A stretch of DNA of 61,423 nucleotides from Hirudo medicinalis (Eukaryota > Annelida > Clitellata > Hirudinida > Hirudinidae): NCBI GenBank assembly GCA_011800805.1, contig MPNW01000266.1:1-61423 (forward strand), read 5' to 3'. The notes beneath the pieces were generated by a model. It did no database searches and was not told where the DNA came from. It saw nothing but the letters and a program-made list of their open reading frames with translations. Both the position numbers and the translations under genes were made by a program. Of the stretch, positions 1-12,000 are shown piece after piece (the first letter of the stretch is position 1; each line of letters begins with the position of its first letter).

Positions 1-142
1 GTGAATGAGTGAGTGAGTGAGTGAATGAGTGAAGTGAGTGAGTGAGTGAGTGAGTGAGTGAGTGAGTGAGTGAGTGAGTGAGTGAGTGAGTGAGTGAGTG
101 AGTGAGTGAGTGAGTGAGTGAGTGAGTGAGTGAGTGAGTGAG
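1..142 (+). repeat. (GTGA)n microsatellite
   Basis: Nearly perfect tandem GTGA units, with a few interruptions in the first 35 bases. It begins at the window edge, so its full length is unknown. Confidence 0.97.
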
Positions 143-527
143 CGAAAGAAGAGGAATGCGCAGTTGATGTGCTCTGGATGATCACGTCAACCAGGTTAAT
201 AATAATTCCTCCAAATAATTTTCTCCATGTACTTCTTAAACGCTCCCCTGTCAGTCAAAGAGCGTAAATTGTATTGGATGAAATTATGCCATGACAAGCG
301 TCATTATTGCGAAAACGTCACCGAATCATGTACGCCTCGGAAGTCGGCCATATTGATCCATTTGTTTATTTCGTAATTTCCATTCGAATAAAATTAAGAG
401 AATACTCTTTATTTTCAAATGTATTTCAAATGCATTTCAAATGTTTCCATCCATAGCTTTCTAAGGACAAAAGTTGGATAGGTGGAGAGCGAGTTGCGTG
501 GGGATTATTGGGTGAATTGACGGATGG

Positions 528-620
528 CTTGGTGGATGGATGGATGAATGGATGGATGAATGGATGGATGGGATGGGATGGATGGGATGGATGGATGGAT
601 GGATGGATGGATGGGATGGA
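528..620 (+). repeat. (GGAT)n imperfect microsatellite
   Basis: Tandem GGAT/GAAT/GGGAT units. The Trp/Gly/Asp/Met-rich open frame across it is a by-product of the repeat and not a gene. Confidence 0.95.
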
Positions 621-2611
621 GCGAATGGTGAAGGTGAAAAATAATTATTTGCCCAGCAAGAAGATGGTGGTTAATGGAATCGATTTGAAAGTGAAAAATG
701 TGACTGGAGACATGTTAAGACTGACATGATTGAGCGCTCTACAAGATCCGATTGTGTACGAGGAGGTTGTAGTGGCTGATGTTACGTCGATGGCGTCCCT
801 GCTGGGTTTGATAGATTTCAAAGAAATAACGAGCTTGATTGATTGTTGTGAAACGAATTCTGTGTCCTAACTCTGGAAGTTCAAACCTCTGGCATGGATC
901 ATCCATTGTGGACTCCGAGAGCTTGGAGTGATGAGTGGCAAGACATCCATTGATTCTGAAGAGACGGGCGACCTGTCTCCGAAGTTCATGCTTCATTCGC
1001 AGGTGTTGTCAAGCAAGGCTGACGACTAAGACCACTGACTGCCCTAAAACTTTATGATTTACTCCAGAGCTCGGGTATTAATTCAAACCCGAATAGATTC
1101 CTCTTCTGCCACAATGGACTTGTTAGAAACAAGTTGACAACAGCTTCTTGGGGCAAGACTTTCTTCTGACAATGAACCAACCCATTGACGTGTTTGTCTT
1201 AAAATGATGCTTTACAAAATAAAATCTTCATCGCATGTCATCGTCCGAGATAAAGTAAGCCTGGAAAAGTGTTTCCAAGCAGATATTGTTCAAAGAGGCA
1301 GAAGCATCGTCGGTCAACTGGGATCAGAAAACTGCTGAGTCATCAGGAATTTATATTTTATGCATTCTTTGGTCACCTCTGGCAATAAATTTTATATGGA
1401 TTCTCACCTTGTATGTCAATAACTATTTATGAGACGGCATAAAGGTGCATAACAATCACGCGGGATGAGCGTCCTTCATCTCCGAGCCTCACCTCGTAAA
1501 TCCCAGCAGGGGGATAGAGACATGCTTTGAACCCTGTTTGGCCGGTTCAATGCGGTCTGCTTCCTTTTATGGTGCCCATCGATTGGCCATTTGACGCCTC
1601 TGACCCTAGCAATTTATGGGTCCCGTAATTTCGCGCACCGGTCTGTCAAGAGGCATGAATTATTAATGCGCCCTGTATTATGTCTCCTGCCACCGACTGT
1701 AAACGACTCAAATTAAGTAGATAAAGTGCCGAGGAGTAACAGACAGCCACGTGCACTACGTCACTCCACCTTTCTCTCAGTTTCTCTGCTCAGATGTTTT
1801 CCAGCGATCGCTTCTTTGTCTTCCTCGGCGAGGGATTGGTTTCAAATAACCAAGGCAGGCGAGACACGATTTCGTTGCATGAGCGATAAAAGAGATTCGA
1901 GGAGAAATGAGCTCCTACGTTCATCGAAAATAAATTCGCGCTAATTTCTCAGGCATCGAATTTCACGTCGATCGAGTTGCAAGCTTTTTTTTTGTTATTT
2001 TTTTTATTCGCATGCGAATGTCATCGGATGACGACAGCAAAGAATAAATATTACGGGAGCATCTAATTCTATTAGTTCTTTGTTTACGTTGGGGAAGGTG
2101 ACTTGCCGAGAAAATCCTGAAAACTCGAAGAGTGTGCGAGTGTCGGGGTCACGCTTGATTGACCCGAGGAAAGTCATCTTTTGATCGTCTCTGGCAACTT
2201 ATCGGAGCACATCGACACTTGAAAGAAGCACAACAAATGGTGGAGATTCGCATTCCTGGCGTTTTGTTTCAACTTTTCGTGTAAAATGTGACCTAACCGG
2301 TAATAAGTATCAAGAGAAGCTTCTTGAGTTTTGCAATATGGGCGAAAAAACTTAAATATTAATATTAGTTATTTATGTATTTATGTTATTTATGTATTTA
2401 AGATTTCCTTGGGTTTTGGACATGATCTGTTTAGACGCAACATCCCGTTTTTTGCCTCACTTTTCAGATGAAATTCTCGTGTTTTCATCGACTTCGTCAT
2501 TAGAATATGGAACGCTTAAGTGTACATTCGGCTTCCCTTTAAATCAATTATCAATTAATTATTTTTATTCCTCAACATTATTATCGTTCATTCGCGTTGC
2601 CTTCATTTCAG

Positions 2612-3037
2612 ATGGAAACTCCTCTCTCCGGCAGCAGTAAGAGCTTCAACCTGTTCCTTAGCAACACCAACTACAACATCCTCCCCATCCTCCCCACCCA
2701 TTCCCAGCTGCCCACCCACTTGGGGGAGTCGAGGGAGACTCAACTGAGCACCAGTTACAACCTGCTCGCGAAACAACTTCACGACACCGAGTGTCACGTC
2801 ATCCAACTGAGGAAAGGTACGAACTGCTGCTTCACTTTCTCTTCAATGTCACCTGCTTTTTAACTCTTTTACGTTTTTAATAAATCATTTTATTACTAAT
2901 ATTATCATTATTTATTATAGTTATTATTATCATTATTATTATTTATTATTATTATCATTATTATTATTGTCATTATTTATTATTATCATTTATTATTATT
3001 ATCATTATTATTATTATTGTCATTATTTATTATTATC

Positions 3038-3092
<55 letters not shown>

Positions 3093-6000
3093 TGAATTTT
3101 ATCATCACAAGTTGTGCTAATTATTTTTTATGTAATTGTTTTTATCAATAAATTGTAGCATTAGAAATGTCGTAATGTTTGTGTTGTTACATTAGTCACG
3201 TTAGTCTTACTCATTACGATCCTAGGGACAAATGTTCACATTGCAAATTGAAACCCAGGATTTTTTTAGACTTTTTGTCGAATAAACGTGTAATTGGTGG
3301 AGTTACAGCTTATTATTATGCATCAATATTTAATAAATTATTTCAGCATTTATCGTAAATTCTTCGTCAATTCATTCCTAATTAGAGGCCTCGCCATTAG
3401 TTCCTTCGATTTGACGACAAGAAATACATTTTTGTAAAATATAAGTTATAATTCTAGTCATGAAAGTTGTCTTTGAGGGAGGTAGGAGGATGAAAGTTGA
3501 GGTACAATCTCTCATTAACATGTGAAAGAGCATCTTCTGACGATGGAGAAATTAGAAATTGATCGTAATTATAATGATAATTATTATTATTAATGCAAAA
3601 TAATTATTTCGTTTCGAGGCAAAAATAATTACGAACCAATGAATGGTTTTGGAGAAAATTACAATCCTAGCAATCGAGTCCGACATTATAATATGAATGC
3701 CTCATGTTCCTACAAACATGAATTATTAAATTATTATAATTATAATTATATTATTATTATTATTATTGTTATTATTGTTATTATTTATATTATTATTATT
3801 ATTATTGTTGTTGTTGTTGTTGTTTTTGTTGTTACTATTATTATTGTTACTGTTTTATTATTATCAATATTACTACCAATATTATTACTACTATTATTAT
3901 TATTGATTGATTGAGTGATTGATTTATTTTTACTTTTTATTTGTTCGATAATTAATTAACACGTCCTCAGATTCAAGTACAACAAAATACAGGGTGTTTA
4001 AGGATTTCAACATCGATGTAAATTCATGAAAAAAGGAACTTTTTTAAATATTTGAATTCCTTTCTTTCTCCTCCAGCACTCTCAGACATGCGCTCGAAGT
4101 TGATGGAAATCAAGAATAAAAACTCCTCCTCTGAAAGGTGAGTTTCATTTTTCTCATTATCATCATCGTCATCTTCGTTGTGAGTCGTCGTCGTCATCAT
4201 CATCATCATCATCTTTTTCTTATTCTTCTTCTTTTTCTTCTTCTTCTTCATCGTCGTTGACGTCGTCGTCATAGTCATCGTCGTCCACACAATAGTAGCC
4301 TATTTAACCCATTCAATCTCACCCGTTGATGATGCTCAACAAAGTCCTCATGAAAAGGTGACGGGTTCGAATCCCAGCTCTACTTAGTGGGACGAGATCG
4401 ATACGCACAACGTGCCTGACCTCAGCACTTGCAGGGAAGTAACTCCTAATTATTAACTTGTAACTGTACACGGCACGGCATCGGAATATCGCTTCCTGTT
4501 ATCCAAGTAGTAGCGGTTGCTTGCCAGTTCTCGTGAGTATTTGCTCTTATCCTACTGCTTCTCCTCTTCTTGTATTGATGGGCACTCATTTGAGGGAGCA
4601 CGAGGAGGCGAGAGACTGGACTCCATTTTGTTCTCTTCGCACACGTGTTCCGCATCACGATATGCGACCGTCAAGTCTCAAACTTCCTCGATTCTTGTCT
4701 TGAAACCAGTTTCACCTCGGAATTCATTCATTTTTCCTTCGTTCGATCCTTCCTTTGCACTGGTGGTTGTTGACTCTTTTGAGACAAATTAACTGATTTA
4801 TCGGTTCTGATTTATCTCGTGTGGTCACAAGAATGAAAGAATGAAGATTATCAAGATGAAGACCTAGGTGGCTTTACAAAGCAGATTTTTTGAGATCTTG
4901 AAAAATCCCGTCCTGAAAGATCGTTATGCGGACGGAAAAAATCGAGAATTATATAAAAAAAAAAAAAAGAATAATAATCGTAAAAAATAAATGTTTGAAA
5001 ACAAACAGAGTTCTGACATCGCATGGAATCCTGCGTCCCTCAATTGCGACCCTCACCCGCGAATCAATGCTTTGTCTGTCGCCGCGCACCTGCTCCGTCC
5101 CCCGATGATTGGGAAACAGATTCCTGTCGATACTTTCCATTCCGGAGATCCGATGCGAGTTGAAGAAGAAAACGAGAGAATTTTATTTATTTATTGTTAT
5201 TCTTAGTTTTTTTTTATTTCTTGTTTATTTTCGTTTTTTCCCGATGTTGAAAGTCGACTCAAATTCTTGGAACTCTTGGCGGTCGTCGTGCGCAAGCAGG
5301 TTGGAAGTTCGATGCGCCAACGGGAGATCAACGGATGGCGGCGCAGCGTCAGACAGCGCCTCAATTACCTTTCATTATGAACTATTGAAGAAACATTTAT
5401 TTTCAAATGCGTTTTCACGTAATTTTGGCGTAAATTATCTCGTCATGTCATTAGCTTCAAGCCGAAACTAATTTTCTATAAAAAGGGACCGATAATTGAG
5501 AACGGTCGGTCGCTCTAACCGCTATTGATACAGCAATCATAATTGCGCACGAGACTCCCAATTGATATTCAGGACGCGTCCCACGACGAAGCAGACTGGA
5601 CTTGATCAATAGACGGAACTGAACTTTCGATGCCCCGTCGAATCCCTCCCCTTGCTGCCGCTGTCCACCCACGGTTCACCGGGGTTTTCCCACCCATCCT
5701 CTGGAGGTAAAGGGGTCGTTCGAGTGCGGAAACATCTTCCTTTGTTTGATAGGTTCTTCTCTCTCTTCGTTGCGCCGATGTGCATCTGGAAGACGAGTAA
5801 GAAAGAGTGAGGATGATTGAGGATGAGTGGAGATGAGTGAGGAATTAGGGGTGGTCGGTCGGTGTTGATGAAGTTTTGAGGTGAAAAAATTGAACGTCAA
5901 GAGGCCTGCGATTGATAGAATCATCATTCAAGAGCTCGTTAAAAGACATCATTATCATCATCATCATCATCGTAGTCGTCGTCGTCATCATCATCTCATC

Positions 6001-9000
6001 ATCTTCTCTGTGATGTTCAATCATGCGTGAAACTAATATGACATAAGATAATATCATTTAACTTTAAAAACAAAATTTTTTTTCTTACGAAAGTATTCCG
6101 GAACGTTTTAAATCTCCTTATGACGTCATCGATGTTTGAGAAATGACGTCATCACTGTTTGATTGACAGGTCAGACAGGCTGCACGGTGGAATTGAGGAC
6201 AAAACGAGGTAGGTGGACATGCCATGGTGCAAAATTTCGTTCATAAAAATGTCACCATGTGATTAATTCATCATCCGACCAATTTGAGAAGCATTTGAAC
6301 ACCTGCCTCATCACAATTGGTTGAAATGCTTGTTACCAGAATGTAAACGTCCCAAAATATCAATCAATTGATCGAACAAACATCACTACAACATCGAGCT
6401 ATTTTAAACTTTGAAATATGGTCTCACTAAAATTTACTTCATTGATTCAAATTCACGATAAAAATAGTTTTCCAACCTCGTTGCTCTCTATAAAAAAAAA
6501 AAGAAGAGTTCAAAGGTCCCCATAACCATCGACACTTCCACCAATGGAAAGCGAGGAGACATGCGCACTCACATCCGTACATCGGATAGATCCAGAAACC
6601 ACTGAAACATGCGGGCAAATTATTGAATTACAGGAATAGATTGATCCTCTCGGCATATTTGCATTTATATAACGAGCATCCTACCTAAGACATGTCCGAG
6701 TTGATCCTGTGAGGAAACATGATTAGATGACGATCGCCATGATCTGTCTGGCCCTAGTAGTATTTGACAGCGGTGATAATGATGATGATGACGATGACGA
6801 TGACGATGGTAATGATGGTACTGGCAAGGATATTGATGATATCCAACACGATGACAATCGCTGAAACAAATCCTAACTTCTCACAAACGAAGACGTTACT
6901 TTACAAGGCCGTTAACAACTACTTCGTGTGGTAAAAACTCTAATGAAATTAGTAAATAAATAATTATTAAAAAGTAATGAAAAACATTTCTGTACAAAGG
7001 AAGAAATCCTCGATCACTCGAGGAAGAAGCGAATGGATGAAAGTTGAGAGAAGGAATGAGTTGACAGGAAGAAACCAGGTTGATGAAGAACTAACGAGAT
7101 GACGAAGAGTGAGTGAACATTGACGATGTATCAGCGATTTGAACGCAGGGAGATGAAAAAGTTTATTAAACGGGATTTCCTCAAAGTGCCGGTCAGCCTC
7201 ATTCTGCACGGGGACTTCATTGTGTCGGTAATAAGCAGAAAATTGAGATTAATTGACCAGTGGATGGAGATCCGAAAGTCTTAAATAAGCTTCGACATTT
7301 TGGCAACGCGTGTATGCCACGGACAATGGGAGTACATCAAGTCAAGGAAGCGATTGCCATGTTTATGGGATCGCCATTACATAGATATTGTGCTCACTTT
7401 GGCTCTTTTGTTTTGCCTTTTTGTCGAATAAAATGCGATTGAATTACAAATTGGCCCATCTTCCTCAACTACCCGTTAAGGGGAGGTTATGGGTGGCGAT
7501 GGGGAGAGTAAGAGAAAGTAGGGGAGGTAGAAGTAAGGGACGATGATGATGATGATGATGATGAAAAGAGTTACAATTCATGGCAAGACCTGAATCGGGA
7601 CATTAGAATAAATAACTACCGGTTTAGCTTTCATGAAGTTGATAATTATTTTTTCTATTTATCAATTTCATTTTTAAACAATTTTCCTAACAACTATTCC
7701 TTTCTTTACGGCAATAATTTCAAAACATTTGTTTATATAAAACAATTTCTTGCACTTATTAGACTATGCACTCGCAGCGGACAAAATGGCGTTTTCAGAG
7801 AATTTAAAACGAATAATTATTTGAATTAAATTATTTTTCTCAGATACCAGGGATATCCAGGCCCTCCCATACGCTATCAGACATCCTGAACGACTCAAAA
7901 TCTCCGAGGATAGACTCCCCGCCCCTAAATACGTCATCATCTTCGTCGTCATCGTCGTCATCACCAAGGCAACCGGCCGCATCAGATAGTGGAGCTCCAC
8001 CACTACCACCGTCGTCGTCGTCATCGACCAACTCGTCTGTTTCATCGCTGGCTTCCTACACGTCAGCGAATCAGACAAGACGAATTTGTGACGTTGACGA
8101 ACTGCTGACGAAGATTGAAAGAAAGTTGAGGTGCAGACCAGATTACGATTTCATCAGACAGGCCATCAAGTGAGCTCTACATAATCACCAGCTTTCCACC
8201 CCTTCATCCTCGTCTTCGTCATCGTCAACATCAAACATCATCATCATCATCATCATCACCATTGTCGTCATTATGGTGCATCATTTTCATTAAGACATAG
8301 TTACGATGAGCAGGAAGCTATGCTATTAGAAGCTTATATCAAATCGAATCTATCGATATCCAATCGATACGTCGAATCGTAGTCAGCCTCGAGAGAGAGA
8401 TAGAATAGGAGGAGGAAGAGGATGGAGAAGATGGAGATGGAAGTTTATTTATGGAGGCCTCATAAGCCCATCCAATGAACATGTTTTCTTCTTTGTCTCC
8501 ATTCCTCTAGATGTTATCAATAAGGAGCCCCGTACTTTGATCGCTCCCTCGTTCGACTATTTGTTCAATTAATTTATACCACGAGGAGCTTTAACGCTCC
8601 TTCTCCGTTGTTGAGGTTGGTTTATTGTCCTGTCCCCGCTGAAACATTTGCCTCTTTCATGTAGAGATCTTGATGGCAAGTGTAATTCTACTAGGATTCT
8701 GCTTTCAAATCGAGACCACGTACATGAATCGAATGTCTCTTCAAAACGTTCCAACTTATAATCTCATCTTTCTCTCCGCGGGATAATAATCTCCATCCGA
8801 TTGTGTCGATTGGAAATGGACAGAGCGTAAAAAGCTAAGTCGGTTAAGGTATTCATTCAAAATACCACCACAGAATCAGTTATTTTCCCTATTAAGTATT
8901 GAAAAAAACTTATTTTTTATTTATTTTAATTTATTCAACGCAGCGATGCAGTGCAAGAAAACATGTCGAGTGTGACCCAGAGGTGTGACCAGGAGTGGGG

Positions 9001-12000
9001 TGGCTTCACAAAGTTCAGAAGTTCGCAGGGCACGCTTCCCTACCATCCTCACATGGCAAACTTTGCGGGAAGCAACTTCATGACCGGATTTTTGCCCGAT
9101 TTCTACCGCTACGCAACACAACATCGCTTGACTTTTTACCCGCGTGAGTTAAATGACCAGATTACTATTACAATCATCATGGCTATCTTAATTAATAATA
9201 ATAATAATAATATATATATATATAATATAAAATAATAATAATTATTATATATATGTGTATGTTATTAAAATAATCTGGTGTTCTGTGTGGTGTTCTGTCG
9301 TCTGTTTCCTTAAAGAATATTCTTGTTCCAAAGTTTTGGATGTCATCAATAAATACATTGACAACTAAAAAATTAACATTGGATGAGCTCCTTGCCAAGA
9401 TCACAAGTGATGAGGTATGAAGTTAAGATGATGACTATGACGATCGTGACGATTGCGATGGAGATCAAGATAAGGATGATTTTTTTGATAGCAATGATGA
9501 TGATGATGATGATGATGATGGTGGTGGTTTAAATATCCAGGCCAGAAGGCCCCTGTCTCTGCCCACGATGAATGAACGAATGCATGAATGAAATAATGCA
9601 TGGATGAATGAATGAACGAATTATTGAAAGACAGCTGAACAGGAGGAGATAGCGGATGGGAGAGATGATGAACAAAGGAGAGGGTTGAAAATAATAATAA
9701 CATTATTATTATTATTATTATTATTATTATCATTATTATTATTATTATTATCATTATTATTATTATTATTATTATTAATATTATTATTATTATTAACAAC
9801 AATAAACATGGTGGACGTCGGTCAATGGCGGTGCTTATTAAGATGCAACAAGTATAGAATGTTTGTATTCCGATCGAAATATGCCGCCTCCATGAAAGGG
9901 CGAGCAACTGTTGCTTGTTAACCTCGTCGATGATGCTCCTCACTTGGAGAGGTGATATTTTCTTGTACGAACTAATATTTTCCTTTCTATTCTCGATGTT
10001 TGATGATTTCCTCTTGTTTGTTTTTTGGTCGATGTTGTTCATTGGGGCTTATTTTTATTGCAAACAGAAATTATCGAAAGCGATGTTCAGAAAAGTTGCT
10101 CAGAGAAACAGACCTCCCTGGACATCGGCAATACGACTTCTCTCGGAACCAATCAAACCTCCAAGAACCTCTTCAAAGTTGGATCTAATTCGCTGCGCGA
10201 CGCTTGCCTGAACACGGACTCCAGAGTGGAATCATGCCAGAAGGAGGATTCGAACGCGGAAACTCCGGACGTCAACGGAGGAGAGCATTGCTCATCTTCT
10301 GGTTTCAAGAACACAGTCAGGTGCGCCTCTTCGGAGCAAGCAGGTTTTAATTTGAGCAACGGAGCCATTCAAACGCCATGGGACTCAACGCAACGATTGG
10401 TGGCGAACGAGTTGAGGAGTGGCGACGAGGTCGGCGCTGCCCCGAAGGATACCAGCCTCGTTCCGTCCGTTCAGTCCCTCGACACTGCCGAAGTTGCCCA
10501 GCGCATACGTGAGATCCTGAGTGCGCACAACATCGGCCAACGTCTGTTTGCGAGACACGTACTCGGGCTGTCGCAGGGGACAGTAAGCGAACTCCTCTCC
10601 AAGCCGAAACATTGGGATAAGCTGACCGAGAAAGGCAGAGAATCTTATCGGCGAATGTACCTCTGGGCAGCCAACGAGAACAACATCGCAACTCTCAAGT
10701 CGTTCGCTCCGAAGAAAGGTTGGAGACAATTGTTCTCAATTTGTTAAAAGAGATAAAGAAATAAGAGCGTGAAATTCTAAATTTAAAACAAAACGAAAAA
10801 TAGACAAATTGTTGAGGCGAAATGTAAAAATATTTGCACGATGAGAAATCGCATTCCGATTAGCCCGATCGGCCGACAACATAAAGATTGCAGTCTTAAG
10901 CAGCTGACATGTGCCTCAGACTTTGGAATCAATGTGTCTTGGGATGAGCGCAATGCATCATGGCCATCGCATCTTAAGTGGAATTCGAAGCCTAATCGTT
11001 CAATCAAGAGAGTCATCTAACGCATCAGTGATCGTCATGAGTTGCACGCGTTGATCCCATCCAGTCTTTCACTTGTTCCATCTTGATTATGCCAGGCACA
11101 AATGTCGTCATGTCAAACAACGACGCAGACGACACGGAGACGGAGGAAAAAATCGCCCAAATCTTGTCCGAGGCTAAAGTTGCCATGCAGATGAAAAGTG
11201 GCAGTTCGCTGGTTCGTTTTTTAGACGTTTCCGTCGTCGTATGATTGAAATGATAATTATTTTTATCAATCCCTATGCTAGAAATATTAACTATTATTAT
11301 CGATCAACAGGACGAGTCCGCCTCAACCTTGGTGGCCAATATTTACTACCAGGAGCTGGCACGACTCAACCAGAGCAGATGTTCGGATGCGTTCCTCATC
11401 GGCAAGGACAAAATCTTGGGGAGAGGAACAAGGGCCCCTTCTTTCGTAGATTTTGCGAGACAGAAGAGAGTCGACTCTGATTCGTCCAATGAGAACTTCA
11501 GCAGGAACGTAGTGGCACAGATCTATCAGGAAGAACTACGCAAGCTGGCCGAGACGGCCGAGATGAATGGAAACGCTGACGATGCGAATTTGTACAAACG
11601 AGAAATTGCTAGAATAAGCGAGGTTTTAAATCAAAACAAACTCAAGTTTTCCCATGAAGCCCTCGAAGCCACTCCGTCTTCAGAAGCCAACGATGACAAG
11701 GAAAATAACTTCGGCAACCAATCAGGATCCAGCGCTTTCGCTGGATCGCTCGTCAAAATGGAGTCGTACTCTCAAAGCGAAACTCAAAAATCCGAGGAAA
11801 ACGAAAGCTATGGAAAAACCTCAAACGAAGGAAACATCCCTCAAGATCTTAGAACCAACAAATCAAGCGAATCGGGCTACGAAGTGTCGGAGGCGGCAAA
11901 GCTTAAGTATCCCTTCACCTACATGCCAGTAGCCAGTCATGGCAACTTCAAGGGTAAAGAAACCATCCAGGATCAAACTGTTTCTCCCCTGCAACAAATG

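Larger units (their letters stand above)
1..2611. other. Left flank, probably CUX intron; no exon recognised
   Basis: I see no convincing coding exon here. It starts with a GTGA tetranucleotide array and has a GGAT/GATG array at 528-620. The stretch 1435-1700 is of higher complexity and GC content than its surroundings and lacks coding potential on either strand; it may be a regulatory element of the CUX gene, which is an inference only. Confidence 0.5.

Noticed and set aside
4351..4380. tRNA gene suggested by GGGTTCGAATCCC
   Set aside because: The T stem pairs over only 3 bp and no A box or acceptor stem can be formed around it; kept only as a possible SINE relic.
7846..7860. Acceptor at 7845 for CUX exon 4
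   Set aside because: It looks stronger than the one used, but it shifts phase and brings a stop after about a dozen codons.
9401..10042. 213-aa minus-strand open frame with poly-Ile and poly-His
   Set aside because: It is produced by ATT and GAT microsatellites inside a CUX intron and overlaps a CUX exon antisense.
10347..10729. Two 114-aa minus-strand frames
   Set aside because: They are antisense shadows of the CUT1 exon; the plus strand codes for a full CUT repeat.
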